A stretch of DNA of 64,000 nucleotides from an uncultured Brachybacterium sp. (GCF_947500705.1 NZ_CANMSY010000005.1:186001-250000); one strand, 5' to 3'; positions 10,925 through 20,531 are shown, numbered from the stretch's first letter. Translations and numbers: made by a program. The notes: generated by a model not told the origin, from the sequence alone.

Positions 10925-10944
10925 CCCCGGAGCTGGCCCGCTGA

Positions 10945-12111
10945 TCAGACCTCGGTGCGCAGAAGCGGCACCCAGGATTCGGCGGCGGTGAGCGAGCCGT
11001 GCACACCGATCATCTGCCGTGCGGAGTCCGGTCGCCGGGAGAAGTCGTCGACGCTCCAGCGACCCCGGGACAGCACCAGCAGGTCCGGTATGCGCCCGGA
11101 GACCCGCTCGGTCACCTCCGCCCCGACCGGGCCCAGCAGGGCGCTGGCGAGGATGTCCTCGCGGCGCAGCACCAGGGCCCGCTCCCCCAGCAGCGCCTCG
11201 AGCTCAGCCGCGAGCTCCTCGGCAGCGCCGTCCCCGCGCACCGCATGCAGTGCGAGTGCCCGGGCCTCCCCCGAGACCTCATGGATGAGGCGCAGGAGCC
11301 GCGGGTGGTCCGCGAGGTCCGTGGTGAGCTCGGGCGAGGTGTCGACCATGCCATGGTCCGCGGTGAGGTGGATCCTGGTGCCGCGCGGCAGCCGCCGCAG
11401 CAGCGTCCCGATCAGGGCATCCACCTCGGCCAGCGCGTCACGCCACTGCTCGGAGTCGACGCCATGGCGATGTCCGGCGTGGTCGATGTCATCGACATGG
11501 AGATGCACGAGCCCGTCGGCGCCTGCGCGGCGCAGGGCGGCGCGGACGACGTCGACGCGATCAGAGCGACCGTGACCGCGGAACTCCCAGCCCCGGTAGG
11601 CGACGTCGCTCAGATGCGAGGCGGCATGTCTGCTCGGGCCCACCTGGACCGCCCGTCGTGATCCGGAGCCGACCAGGGTCGGCAGCGGCATCCAGCCGTG
11701 CGGGTCGGTGCCGGTCGCTCCGCTGATCTGGTTGAGGCTGCGACCTGTCTGCGGATCGTAGGTGAGATAGCCGAGGACCCCGTGCTCGATCGGTGCCGCT
11801 CCGGTGTGCAGCGAGACCATGGCGCTCGAGGTGGTCGACGGTGCCACGGTGCGGATCCGCTGGGTCTGCGCCTCCAGACGGCGCAGGGTCGGGGTGAAGG
11901 CCCGGTGGTCACGCAGCAGATTTGCGCCGAGGCCGTCGACCAGCACCACCAGGTCCCTGCCGGGCTTCGGCCCCTCGACCAGCGGGCGCAGGACGTCCAG
12001 CAGGCCGGGCCGGGCCCCGCCCGCGAAGGGCGGAGGCAGCAGATCTGAGGGCCAGGCCTTCGCGGTGCCGGGCTCGTGGCGGGCGAGGGGTCCAGGTGTC
12101 GCGGCGTTCAC
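10945..12111 (-). CDS. Alkaline-phosphatase-superfamily phosphodiesterase / nucleotide pyrophosphatase
   Basis: 388-residue metal-dependent hydrolase of the type I phosphodiesterase/NPP fold. The metal and nucleophile sites appear in order: LVVLVDGLGANLL (Asp), APSTTSSAM (nucleophilic Thr), HVDDIDHAGHRHG and LTADHGMVDT. I see no signal peptide, so it is probably cytoplasmic; the substrate is unknown. It is the last gene of a probable operon Pat-DUF5998-phosphodiesterase, starting 6 bp after the DUF5998 stop. Confidence 0.88.
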   Translation of the reverse strand: MNAATPGPLARHEPGTAKAWPSDLLPPPFAGGARPGLLDVLRPLVEGPKPGRDLVVLVDGLGANLLRDHRAFTPTLRRLEAQTQRIRTVAPSTTSSAMVSLHTGAAPIEHGVLGYLTYDPQTGRSLNQISGATGTDPHGWMPLPTLVGSGSRRAVQVGPSRHAASHLSDVAYRGWEFRGHGRSDRVDVVRAALRRAGADGLVHLHVDDIDHAGHRHGVDSEQWRDALAEVDALIGTLLRRLPRGTRIHLTADHGMVDTSPELTTDLADHPRLLRLIHEVSGEARALALHAVRGDGAAEELAAELEALLGERALVLRREDILASALLGPVGAEVTERVSGRIPDLLVLSRGRWSVDDFSRRPDSARQMIGVHGSLTAAESWVPLLRTEV

Positions 12112-12117
12112 GCCGGC

Positions 12118-12693
12118 TCAGGCCCCGGCCGCATCGATCGCGTCGATCAGCTGGTCATGGAAGGCCAGCGCTTCCTCGACCGCGCCGGTGCCGTCAGCCA
12201 GGGCGCTGATGCGCAGGGCGAGGTCCGAGGGGGCGATGGAGCCGGTGTATCCGTGGTCCAGCTGGCAGCCGGGGTCCTCGCACACCGCCCGCTCGAGATC
12301 CACCCGGCGGCTGCCGTCCCAGGTGACGCCGAGGGTGATCTCGGACTCCTGTCCGGGGTTGAGCTGCCCGTCGGTGTCGAAGACCTGCGAGAGACCGGTC
12401 GCGGTGATCCGCTGCAGACGGATCCGCTCGGTCGTGGAGACCACCTGGCTGGGATTGAGCGCATCGGCGGGATCATCATCGAGGTGGGTGATGAGCAGGT
12501 GAGTGGGGGTGAGCACCAGGACGGTGAGATGACGGCGCACCTCCGGCCCGTCGAAGGTGGTCTCGGGACGCACCAGATGGGCGAGCGGGGAGCGGCCTCG
12601 CAACGAGCGCTCCAGACTCTGGGCTGCCGCCTGGGGGAAGTACCCGGCGGTCTCGAGAGCCTTGAGCAGGTCGGTGGGAAGTGCGGTGGTCAT
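12118..12693 (-). CDS. DUF5998 family protein
   Basis: 191-residue soluble protein of unknown function, known to me only from actinobacteria. Recognisable segments are LETAGYFPQAAAQSLERSL near the N-terminus, HLTVLVLTPTHLLITHLDDD in the middle and CEDPGCQLDHGYTGS near the C-terminus. It lies between the Pat-like gene (41 bp upstream) and the phosphodiesterase gene (6 bp downstream), an order that I recall from Streptomyces too. Confidence 0.85.
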   Translation of the reverse strand: MTTALPTDLLKALETAGYFPQAAAQSLERSLRGRSPLAHLVRPETTFDGPEVRRHLTVLVLTPTHLLITHLDDDPADALNPSQVVSTTERIRLQRITATGLSQVFDTDGQLNPGQESEITLGVTWDGSRRVDLERAVCEDPGCQLDHGYTGSIAPSDLALRISALADGTGAVEEALAFHDQLIDAIDAAGA

Positions 12694-12734
12694 CGTGCCA
12701 TTGTTCCACGCTCCGACCGGACGGGCGGCGCTGC

Positions 12735-15449
12735 TCAGGACCCCGGTGGACCGGACAGCGTGCGCCGGGCCCCGTCGGTGCGGTTGGGAGCGGGTGCCAG
12801 CCGTGCCCGGGCTCCGACGACGGTGAGGCCGTGCTGCGCGACCAGCACCGGGTACAGCTCGAGGGAGGCCACCTCGGGGAGGTCCTCCGCGAGCAGACCG
12901 ATGCGGACCACCAGATCGGCGAGCGCCGCCCGGTCCGCCGGAGGCAGGCCGCGCATCCCCCGGAGCTTCACCGCGGTGGCCGGAGCATCCACCAGCCGCG
13001 CCGCAGCGCTCTCGCTGAACGGCGGGATCGCATAGGCGATGTCATCGAGCAGGTCGGTGGCGTCCCCCGCGACCGACAGGGAGACCACGGGACCGAGGGA
13101 GGGGTCCTCGACGCTGCGCACCACCATCGGCACCCCGGCGGGTGCCATCGCCTGGACCTCGAGCGGCGCGCTCGAGTAGGACAGCTCACGGCGCATGGAC
13201 TCGACGGCGTGACGCAGCTGGACCGCGTCGGGGATGGCGAGCCGCACCCCGCCGAGGTCCGACCGATGGCGCAGCACGGGGTCCGTGGACTTCAGCGCGA
13301 CCGGATAGCCGATCTCCGCGGCCTGGGCGAGGGCGTCCTCGGCATCGGTGATCCTCCGGGTGGCCAGCTGATCGATGCCATAGGCGGCCAGCAGTGCGGC
13401 CGTCTCCGCGGTGGAGAGATCCACCGCGGACGCCGCCGGGGAGGGTGTCAGCGACTCCACCAGCTCTCGGGCGGCCGCACGATCGATGCCGTCGCGCTGG
13501 GCGGGCTCCGCGTCATCCGCCTCGGGGCGCAGCGCGGCGGCGAGCATCCCGGCCCCGGCGCGCACCACGGCGAAGGGGGTGGCATGCACCGGCGGCAGCG
13601 AGAGATCGGTGCGCACTGCTCGCTGCACCTCGGCGAGACGATCGACGGTGGTGACGAGACAGACCAGGAGCACCACCTCGGAATGGCGGGCCACGATCGA
13701 CATCTGCCGCAGCACTTCGGTGGCATCAGCGATCTGGGGGTCGACCATGCCGGCGATCACAAGGTCGACCTCTCCCAGCGCCGCCATCGTGGTGAAGGCA
13801 CGCTGGATGAGGCGCGGATCCGGGGAGAGCGGGACGCTGTGGTTCTCTGCGACCACCTCGAAGCCGGCCTGACCGGCGGCACCGCGCAGTGAGGAGCCCA
13901 GAGCCGCCGTGTTGGAGAGCAGCCCGACGCGCCGGCCGAGCGGAAGGCCCTGCCGTCCGATCGCATCGACCACGTCGAGCAGGTGGTCCACTCCCTCGGT
14001 CCGCACCACCCCGGCGGAGTCGAGCACCTGGTCCATGGCCCGGCGCGGCAGGGTGAAGGGGCGCACGTCGTGTCCGGGCGGCAGGTGGGACTCGCTGCCG
14101 GGGGGCCGCAGCACGATCAGCGGGGTGGTGCGGGTCAGCCGGCGCGCGATCCGGGTGAACTTGCGGGGGTTGCCCATCGATTCCAGGGCCAGCCCGATCA
14201 CGCCGACCCGCTCGTCGTCCTCCCAGTGCTGGAGGGTGTCGTTCAGGGAGACGTCGGCGCGGTTCCCCACTCCCACGAACTCGTGCAGGCCGATGCCGCG
14301 GGCATCGGTGCCTGCCAGCAGCATCGCCGAGAGCGCCGTGGACTGTCCGGCGAGCGCGACCGTTCCGGGCTGCGGCATCCGGGGGGCCAGGGAGACGCTG
14401 ATGGCGTCGTCACCGGTGCGCAGGAAGCCGAGGGAGCCGGGTCCCAGCAGGCGCATGCCGTGGAGTCGTGCGCGGGCCACCAGCTCGCGCTGCAGCAGGC
14501 GGCCTTCGTCGCTGTCGGAGAATCCCTCGGTGGGGATCAGGACGCTGCGCACCCCGATCGCGGCGCATTCCTCGATCGCCTCGAGGCAGGCCTCGGGACG
14601 CAGCGCGATCACCGCGAGGTCGACGGGGCCCGGGACGTCGCCCACCCTGGCCCAGGTGCGGTGACCCCTCACCTCGAGGACGTCACGGGAGATGAGGTGC
14701 ACGGTGCCGCCGTATCCCGAGTCCTCCAGCGCGGTGAGGAAGCGGCCGCCGGCGGAATCCGCGCGGGAGGAGACGCCGATCAGCAGCACGGACTGCGGGT
14801 GCAGGAGCCGTTCCATGGCTCGGGACTCGGCGCGGTGCTCGCGTTCCGCCATCACCGCGAGGGAGCGGGCGGTGGGGTCGATCCGGAAGGAGACCATCAC
14901 CACGCCGTCGTCGAGCACCCGGGCGACGTCGAAGCCGGTCTCGGTGAAGACCTTGATCATCTTCGTGTTCTGCGGGAGCACTTCGGCGGTGAACTCGTTG
15001 ATGCCGCGCTCCCGGGCCGCGGCCGCGAGATGCTCCAGCAGCACCGAGGCCAGGCCCGTGCCCTGGCGGGAGTCCGAGACGTTGAACGCCACCTCGGCGG
15101 AGCGCGGCTCGGTGCGGTCGTAGCGGCCGACGGCGACGATCTCCGCTCCGACCAGCGCCACCAGGGCCACCCGGTCCACGTGGTCGACGTGCGTGAACCG
15201 ATCGAGGTCGCGCCGGGACAGCGTCGGCATCGCAGCGAAGAAGCGGAGGTACCGGGACTGCTCGGACTGCCGCTGGTGGAAGTCCTGGAGGGCGTCGGCG
15301 TCCGTCGGCAGGATGGGGCGCAGGTGCGCGGCGGAGCCGTCGCGCAGGGCGATGTCCGCCTCCCAGTGGGAGGGGTAGGTGGGCTCGTGCTCATCCTCGG
15401 GCCGGGCACGGCGTCGCAGTGATCGCAGGCCGTCGCGTCTTTCCGCCAT
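12735..15449 (-). CDS. GNAT acetyltransferase / ADP-forming acyl-CoA synthetase fusion (Pat-like)
   Basis: 904-residue two-part protein. Residues about 40-200 form a GNAT domain (LRPILPTDADALQ, SDSRQGTGLASVLLEHLA with the acetyl-CoA loop). The rest resembles ADP-forming acyl-CoA synthetases: CoA-binding domain (about 212-330, LLHPQSVLLIGVSSR), succinyl-CoA-ligase-like domain (about 345-510, VALAGQSTALSAML) and ATP-grasp domain (about 680-890, GYPVALKSTDPVLRHRSDLGG). Proteins of this plan are Pat-type lysine acetyltransferases that control acyl-CoA synthetases, so the fatty acyl-CoA ligase at 39.3 kb is a possible target (inference). TAGGAT ends 6 nt before the ATG, suggesting a leaderless mRNA. 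First gene of the operon with DUF5998. Confidence 0.9.
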   Translation of the reverse strand: MAERRDGLRSLRRRARPEDEHEPTYPSHWEADIALRDGSAAHLRPILPTDADALQDFHQRQSEQSRYLRFFAAMPTLSRRDLDRFTHVDHVDRVALVALVGAEIVAVGRYDRTEPRSAEVAFNVSDSRQGTGLASVLLEHLAAAARERGINEFTAEVLPQNTKMIKVFTETGFDVARVLDDGVVMVSFRIDPTARSLAVMAEREHRAESRAMERLLHPQSVLLIGVSSRADSAGGRFLTALEDSGYGGTVHLISRDVLEVRGHRTWARVGDVPGPVDLAVIALRPEACLEAIEECAAIGVRSVLIPTEGFSDSDEGRLLQRELVARARLHGMRLLGPGSLGFLRTGDDAISVSLAPRMPQPGTVALAGQSTALSAMLLAGTDARGIGLHEFVGVGNRADVSLNDTLQHWEDDERVGVIGLALESMGNPRKFTRIARRLTRTTPLIVLRPPGSESHLPPGHDVRPFTLPRRAMDQVLDSAGVVRTEGVDHLLDVVDAIGRQGLPLGRRVGLLSNTAALGSSLRGAAGQAGFEVVAENHSVPLSPDPRLIQRAFTTMAALGEVDLVIAGMVDPQIADATEVLRQMSIVARHSEVVLLVCLVTTVDRLAEVQRAVRTDLSLPPVHATPFAVVRAGAGMLAAALRPEADDAEPAQRDGIDRAAARELVESLTPSPAASAVDLSTAETAALLAAYGIDQLATRRITDAEDALAQAAEIGYPVALKSTDPVLRHRSDLGGVRLAIPDAVQLRHAVESMRRELSYSSAPLEVQAMAPAGVPMVVRSVEDPSLGPVVSLSVAGDATDLLDDIAYAIPPFSESAAARLVDAPATAVKLRGMRGLPPADRAALADLVVRIGLLAEDLPEVASLELYPVLVAQHGLTVVGARARLAPAPNRTDGARRTLSGPPGS

Positions 15450-15455
15450 GGGTGG

Positions 15456-15461
15456 ATCCTA
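15456..15461 (-). promoter_or_regulatory. -10 box of the Pat-like gene (predicted leaderless start)
   Basis: TAGGAT on the minus strand, with exactly 6 nt between it and the ATG. The same hexamer precedes the parE start. Confidence 0.5.
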
Positions 15462-15551
15462 TCGTCGCAGCGTCGAGGTTGACGGGATTCACGTCCCGTC
15501 AGGGTGGCCGGTTCCCCGGAACGTGGCCGGTCATGCGCCATGATGTTCTCC

Positions 15552-18008
15552 ATGGCCCGATCACGCAGCACCAAGACGCCCGCCGGTGAGGACGCGGTCG
15601 ACGAGAACATCGTCGACATCGATGTCACCAGCGAGATGGAGTCGTCGTTCCTCGAGTACGCGTACTCGGTGATCTACTCCCGGGCGCTGCCCGACGCGCG
15701 CGACGGGCTGAAGCCGGTCCAGCGGCGCATCCTCTACATGATGGCCGACATGGGGCTGCGCCCCGAGAAGGGCCATGTGAAGAGCCAGCGGGTGGTGGGC
15801 GAGGTGATGGGCAAGCTCCATCCCCATGGCGACACCGCGATCTACGACGCGCTGGTGCGGATGGCGCAGCCCTTCAACATGCGGTTGCCGCTGGTGGACG
15901 GACACGGGAACTTCGGCTCCCTGGACAACGGCCCCGCCGCCCCGCGCTACACCGAGGCGCGACTGGCGAAGGCGGCGCTGCTGATGACGGACTCGCTGGG
16001 CGAGGACGTCGTGGACATGATCCCGAACTATGACAACCAGCTCCTCCAGCCCGAGGTGCTGCCCGCCCAGTATCCGAACCTGCTGGTGAACGGCGCCTCC
16101 GGGATCGCCGTGGGAATGGCCACGAATATGGCACCCCACAACCTGGTGGAGACGATCGCCGCCGCCCGGCATCTGATCGACCACCCGGAGGCGGAGCTCG
16201 AGGAGCTGATGCGCTTCGTGCCGGGACCGGACCTGCCCACCGGCGGCCGGATCGTGGGGCTCGAGGGCATCCGGGATGCCTACCGCACGGGCCGCGGCTC
16301 CTTCAAGATGAGGGCGACGACCCGCATCGAGAACGTCACCTCCCGCCGCAAGGGCATCGTCGTCACCGAGCTGCCGTACCAGGTGGGTCCCGAGCGGCTC
16401 GCGGAGAAGCTGCGCGACGCGGTGCAGGCCAAGCGGGTCCAGGGCATCACCGACTACCAGGACCTCACCGACCGCCACCACGGTCTGCGCCTGGTGCTCA
16501 CGGTGAAGTCCGGCTTCGACCCCGAGGCCGTGCTGCAGCAGCTCTACCGGTACACGCCGCTCGAGGAGTCCTTCGGGATCAACAACGTGACCCTCGTCGA
16601 AGGGCAGCCCCGCACGCTGGGCCTCAAGCAGCTGCTCGAGGTGTTCGTGGATCACCGGCTGAAGGTCGTGCGCCGCCGCACCGAGCACCGCCTCAGCAAG
16701 CGCAAGGCCCGCCTGCACCTGGTCGAGGGTCTGCTGCTGGCGATCCTGGACATCGATGAGGTGATCCAGATCGTCCGCCAGAGCGATGATGCCGAGATCG
16801 CCCGGACCCGCCTGATGACGGTCTTCGACCTCTCCGAGATCCAGGCGGAGTACATCCTCGAGCTGCGGCTGCGCCGGCTGACGAAGTTCTCGCAGATCGA
16901 CCTCGAGGCCGAGCGCGATGACCTGCGCCGCGAGATCGAGCAGCTCGAGGAGATCCTGGGCTCGGATGCGGTCCTGCGTCGGCTGGTCTCCGACGAGCTG
17001 GCCGCCGTGGCCGCCGAGCACGGGGACTCCCGCCGCACCGTCCTGCTCGAATCGGCGGAGAAGCCGGTCATCTCGGCCGCCGGCTCCCTCGAGGTGGCGG
17101 ACGAGCCCTGCCATGTGCTCCTCACAGGAACCGGCCTGGTCGCACGGGTCACGGGACAGGGCCCGGTGCTGCGCGAGGGCACCCGCAGCTCCCATGACGT
17201 GGTCGTCTCCCAGGTGCGCACCACCACGCGCTCGAGTGTCGGCGTGGTCACCGACGGAGGCCGCGTGCTGCGGCTGTCGGTGGTGGACCTGCCTTCGCTC
17301 GCACCGACCGCCGGGGCGCCCTCGCTCGCCGGGGGCACACGGTTGGCGGACCTCATCGATCTCGAACGGGAGGAGCGGGCGCTCGGGCTGATCCGGCTCG
17401 GCGAGGAGGATCTCGCCCGAGGCGGGGCGATCGCGCTCGGCACCCGGCAGGGTGTGGTCAAGCGGGTGCAGCTCGAGTTCCCGAAGGCCGACGGCTTCGA
17501 GATCATCTCCCTCAAGGACGGCGATGCCGTGGTCGGGGTCGTGGACCTCGAGGAGGACGAGGACCTGGATCTGGTCTTCATCACCGCCGAGGCGCAGCTG
17601 CTCCACTTCCCCTCCTCCGGGGTCCGGCCGCAGGGTCGCAGCGCCGGAGGCGTGGCCGGGATCAAGCTCGGCGCCGGCGACCGGGTGGTGTCCTTCGGAG
17701 TGATCGATGTGACCGCGCCGGCCGATGTGGTGACCGTTGCCGGCAGCTCCGGCACCCTGCCGCTGCTGCAGAACGGCTCTCTGAAGGTCTCCTCCCTCAC
17801 CGAGTACCCGCCGAAGGGGCGGGCGACCGCCGGGATGCGCTGCCATCGATTCCTGCGCGGCGAGGACGCGCTGATCGGAGCCTGGGTGGTGCCCCACCCC
17901 GCCCGTGCCTCCTCCGAGGCAGGGCAGCCGATCGACCTGCCCGAGCCCACTGGGCGCCGGGACGGCTCCGGCACCCCGGTGGCCGTGCCGATCGCGGCCA
18001 TCGGCTGA
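15552..18008 (+). CDS. parC: Topoisomerase IV subunit A (ParC-type DNA gyrase/topoisomerase A)
   Basis: Breakage-reunion subunit of a type IIA topoisomerase that decatenates daughter chromosomes, working with ParE at 22.7-24.8 kb. The 818 residues carry SRALPDARDGLKPVQRRILY, GEVMGKLHPHGD, HGNFGSLDNGPAAPRYTE with the catalytic tyrosine (about 133), and the GyrA tower and coiled coil. The C-terminal beta-pinwheel is divergent, and the gyrase GyrA-box is not obvious. The third in-frame ATG is chosen because MARSRSTKTPAG matches actinobacterial ParC N-termini; upstream ATGs at 15540 and 15543 are possible. Divergent from the Pat-like gene. It begins a probable operon with the next two genes. Confidence 0.95.
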   Translation: MARSRSTKTPAGEDAVDENIVDIDVTSEMESSFLEYAYSVIYSRALPDARDGLKPVQRRILYMMADMGLRPEKGHVKSQRVVGEVMGKLHPHGDTAIYDALVRMAQPFNMRLPLVDGHGNFGSLDNGPAAPRYTEARLAKAALLMTDSLGEDVVDMIPNYDNQLLQPEVLPAQYPNLLVNGASGIAVGMATNMAPHNLVETIAAARHLIDHPEAELEELMRFVPGPDLPTGGRIVGLEGIRDAYRTGRGSFKMRATTRIENVTSRRKGIVVTELPYQVGPERLAEKLRDAVQAKRVQGITDYQDLTDRHHGLRLVLTVKSGFDPEAVLQQLYRYTPLEESFGINNVTLVEGQPRTLGLKQLLEVFVDHRLKVVRRRTEHRLSKRKARLHLVEGLLLAILDIDEVIQIVRQSDDAEIARTRLMTVFDLSEIQAEYILELRLRRLTKFSQIDLEAERDDLRREIEQLEEILGSDAVLRRLVSDELAAVAAEHGDSRRTVLLESAEKPVISAAGSLEVADEPCHVLLTGTGLVARVTGQGPVLREGTRSSHDVVVSQVRTTTRSSVGVVTDGGRVLRLSVVDLPSLAPTAGAPSLAGGTRLADLIDLEREERALGLIRLGEEDLARGGAIALGTRQGVVKRVQLEFPKADGFEIISLKDGDAVVGVVDLEEDEDLDLVFITAEAQLLHFPSSGVRPQGRSAGGVAGIKLGAGDRVVSFGVIDVTAPADVVTVAGSSGTLPLLQNGSLKVSSLTEYPPKGRATAGMRCHRFLRGEDALIGAWVVPHPARASSEAGQPIDLPEPTGRRDGSGTPVAVPIAAIG

Positions 18009-18023
18009 GCGGTGGGCGCCGCG

Positions 18024-19208
18024 ATGAGCCGGGACGTGCCTCCGCCGACGCCCACCGACAGCCCGCAGTCCCCCCGACGGCCCTCCCGCGCCGCACGGAT
18101 GGAGTCCCGGCATGTCGGCGTCGGCGTGGCCGGCGTCCTGGTGGGTCTCGTCGTCGGGCTGATCGCCCTGCGCGGGACCGCACCGCTCGCAGGGACGGGA
18201 TCGATCGGCCAGGTCGCCGGGCTGACGGTGTTCGGCTGCGGAGCGGCGACGGCCGCCCTCACGCTCTCGACCCTCACCCGGGACTCCCTGCCCTGGTTCG
18301 GAGGGCGTCACTGGGGGCGACGCGCGATCGATGTCCTCGGGCTCTCCCTCGTCTACGGGATCCTCGGGCTGTTCCTGACCGGTGCCCTGTTCGGGGTGTT
18401 CCAGCAGGCCTTCCAGGGAGTGGCGCTCGACCGCCTGGCGGGCACCTTCTGGGTAGCACTCGCGGGCGGCGGGGCGGCCTACATCACCTCCGCGGCGGCC
18501 GCCTCGCTCACCGGTCGCTCCCTGGCGACCCTGCTGGCCGCCTTCCTCACGGTGGGCGTGCTCGCGAGCGCCATGAACGCGGCAGATCCCTACTGGTGGG
18601 AGCGGTACTTCTCCGAGCTCGGCGAGGGTGGTGACCTCTCGAGCTTCGCCTTCAACCTCACCCTGCTGCTGACCGGGGTCGCGCTGGTGACCGTGGCCGA
18701 ATTCCTGGCGCACGACCTGGACCGCTGGGCTCGCAGCGCCGGGGAGTCGCGATGGCTGATCACCACGGTGCGCTCCCTGCTCACCGCGGTCGGGGTGCTG
18801 GTCGCCCTGGTCGCGGTGATCTCCCGGACCGTGAGCGTCTTCTGGCACGACGTGGTCGCCCAGTCGCTCGTGGTCGTCTTCGGACTCACGCTGCTCGCCG
18901 TGCCGGTGCTGCTGCGGCGACTGCCCGGTGCGCTGATCGCCGTCACCGCCACGGCCTTCGCCCTGCTGGTGACCGTGATCGTGCTCTACCTGGGGGTGGA
19001 CTACCTGAACATGACCGCTTTCGAGATGGGCGCGGCAGCGATCGTGTACGGCTGGCTGCTGCTGTTCATCCGCACGGTCTCGGCCGCTGCGGAGGACACG
19101 GAGGAGCGGACCCCGACCCCAGCCCCGGATGTCGGTCCCGTGCCCGCTGCGACGGCGCGGCAACCAGCTGAGTCCTCGGATCATCAGCCCAGTGACGTGC
19201 GACCATGA
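18024..19208 (+). CDS. Multi-pass membrane protein (possibly DUF998-like)
   Basis: 394-residue protein with about eight hydrophobic segments, a short basic N-terminus and a Pro/Thr-rich cytoplasmic tail of about 40 residues. The segment YWWERYFSELGEGGD followed by FAFNLTLLLTGVALV resembles the NxSALG...FN motif of DUF998-like proteins; this assignment is tentative. The ATG at 18024 is preceded by GGTGGG, while a GTG 12 nt upstream is also possible. It lies 15 bp after parC and 4 bp before the mutarotase gene, so the three are probably co-transcribed. Confidence 0.75.
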   Translation: MSRDVPPPTPTDSPQSPRRPSRAARMESRHVGVGVAGVLVGLVVGLIALRGTAPLAGTGSIGQVAGLTVFGCGAATAALTLSTLTRDSLPWFGGRHWGRRAIDVLGLSLVYGILGLFLTGALFGVFQQAFQGVALDRLAGTFWVALAGGGAAYITSAAAASLTGRSLATLLAAFLTVGVLASAMNAADPYWWERYFSELGEGGDLSSFAFNLTLLLTGVALVTVAEFLAHDLDRWARSAGESRWLITTVRSLLTAVGVLVALVAVISRTVSVFWHDVVAQSLVVVFGLTLLAVPVLLRRLPGALIAVTATAFALLVTVIVLYLGVDYLNMTAFEMGAAAIVYGWLLLFIRTVSAAAEDTEERTPTPAPDVGPVPAATARQPAESSDHQPSDVRP

Positions 19209-19212
19209 GGTC

Positions 19213-20091
19213 ATGAACTCTTCCGGCACCGATGCCCCCTCCGCCTCCGTCCCGCTTCCCGACGGTGTGCGCCTCGCGCAGGTCCACGGGGTCGACGCCC
19301 TGCTGGTCGACACGCCTGCCGCGACGGCCGAGCTCCTCTTCGATGGCGCGCACCTGACCAGCTTCGTCCCCGCCGGTGAGGCGGATCTGCTGTGGATGAG
19401 CCCGACCTCCGCCTTCGGCGAGCGTGAGGCCGTGCGCGGGGGCATCCCGCTGATCGGGCCCTGGTTCGGACCGGGTCGGGACCTGGCGATGGAGGTCAAG
19501 CACGGCTGGCTGCGCAACCTCCGCTGGGATCTGGCCACGGCCGAGCGGGAGGGAGACGAGGTGGTGCTCACCCTCCGCACCCCCGAGGACGTCAAGGCGC
19601 TCACCGCCTCCGTCCAGTACCGCATCGGCACCGAGCTGGCGGTCGATCTCACCATCACCGCCGGGCCTCGTCCGCTCGAGCTCGAGGCCGCGCTGCACAC
19701 CTACCTCGCCGTCGGCGATGTGCGAGAGATCGAGATCCGCGGGCTCGAAGGCGCTGACTTCCTCGACAACACCCGCGGCCTGGCCCCCGACGTGCTCCCG
19801 GCCGAGCCGCTGCGGCTGACCGCCGCCACCGACCGGGTCGTCGACTCCACCGCCGTGGTGACCATCGCCGACGAGAAGAACGCGCGCCGCATCGTCTCCA
19901 CCGCCCGCGGCACCGCGAAGACGGTCGTCTGGAACCCCTGGGACACCCTGGTGACCGGCATGGCCGACATCCCCGATACGGCCTGGCCCGAGTTCGTCTG
20001 CATCGAGCCCGCTGTCGCCAAGGACGGCTTCGTGGCCCTCGAGTCCGGACAGTCGCACACCATCGGCGTCACCTACCGCATCGAGCACTGA
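19213..20091 (+). CDS. D-hexose-6-phosphate mutarotase (aldose 1-epimerase-like)
   Basis: 292-residue protein of the galactose-mutarotase fold, expected to interconvert the anomers of glucose 6-phosphate and related sugar phosphates. Family marks include GAHLTSFVPAGEADLLWMSP, VRGGIPLIGPWFGP, the histidine in ALHTYLAVGDV and the terminal segment DTAWPEFVCIEPA. The ATG at 19213 is only 4 bp past the membrane-protein stop. A hairpin (20149-20179) 57 bp downstream ends the parC operon. Confidence 0.93.
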   Translation: MNSSGTDAPSASVPLPDGVRLAQVHGVDALLVDTPAATAELLFDGAHLTSFVPAGEADLLWMSPTSAFGEREAVRGGIPLIGPWFGPGRDLAMEVKHGWLRNLRWDLATAEREGDEVVLTLRTPEDVKALTASVQYRIGTELAVDLTITAGPRPLELEAALHTYLAVGDVREIEIRGLEGADFLDNTRGLAPDVLPAEPLRLTAATDRVVDSTAVVTIADEKNARRIVSTARGTAKTVVWNPWDTLVTGMADIPDTAWPEFVCIEPAVAKDGFVALESGQSHTIGVTYRIEH

Positions 20092-20148
20092 GCCCCGGAC
20101 TCCTGAGGACGCCGAGACCCGGCTCCGCAGAAGGAGCACCTGACCTGG

Positions 20149-20179
20149 ACCCGGTCGCCCCGCTCAGGGGCGGCCGGGT
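20149..20179 (+). terminator. Terminator after the mutarotase gene
   Basis: 13-bp stem (acccggtcgcccc paired with its complement, one T:G wobble) around the loop GCTCA. It ends the parC-membrane protein-mutarotase transcript. Confidence 0.7.
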
Positions 20180-20254
20180 GCTCGGCATCGGCCGAAGGAT
20201 ATTCCGTTGCGGGCACAGAGGCTGAGGTGGTCGACTGTCCGTATGGAGATGCAC

Positions 20255-20404
20255 ATGACCCCGACCACGAGCCCGGCGATTCCGGTCGCCTCGTCGTCCG
20301 GTGGCGCCGCCTCCCCCACCCGGCATCACGGAGCACCCGTGACTCTGCGAGCAGTCGAGGGGGGCCGCAGCACCGCCGATGGCGCCGGCCTCACGGCGAG
20401 CTGA
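20255..20404 (+). CDS. Possible small protein, 49 residues, unrecognised
   Basis: Reading frame starting MTPTTSPAIPVASSSGGAAS, rich in Ala, Ser, Thr and Gly, with no recognisable domain. In favour: GGAG lies 7-8 nt before the ATG, and third codon positions are strongly G/C as in real genes here. Against: low complexity and no homologue known to me. It may be chance in high-GC DNA. Confidence 0.25.
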   Translation: MTPTTSPAIPVASSSGGAASPTRHHGAPVTLRAVEGGRSTADGAGLTAS

Positions 20405-20514
20405 CGGAGCACACCGCTCGACGCCCTGCCGGGCGGCGCAGGCCCCGGCGCCGCTGAGAACACTCCTCGCCGCTCGATGCCTCGAGCTGCGAGCGCACCC
20501 TCCTGCGCGCTTCA

Positions 20515-20531
20515 CGGACAGTCTCTGTCCG
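20515..20531 (+). other. Small hairpin upstream of the 84-residue protein gene
   Basis: Perfect 7-bp stem (cggacag / ctgtccg) with a TCT loop, 46 bp before the next start codon. Could be part of a leader or a weak terminator. Confidence 0.35.

Noticed and set aside
15561-19700. 1379-codon open frame on the minus strand opposite parC and its neighbours
   Set aside because: It runs antisense through parC, the membrane protein and part of the mutarotase gene, all with recognisable motifs. No domain is visible in it.
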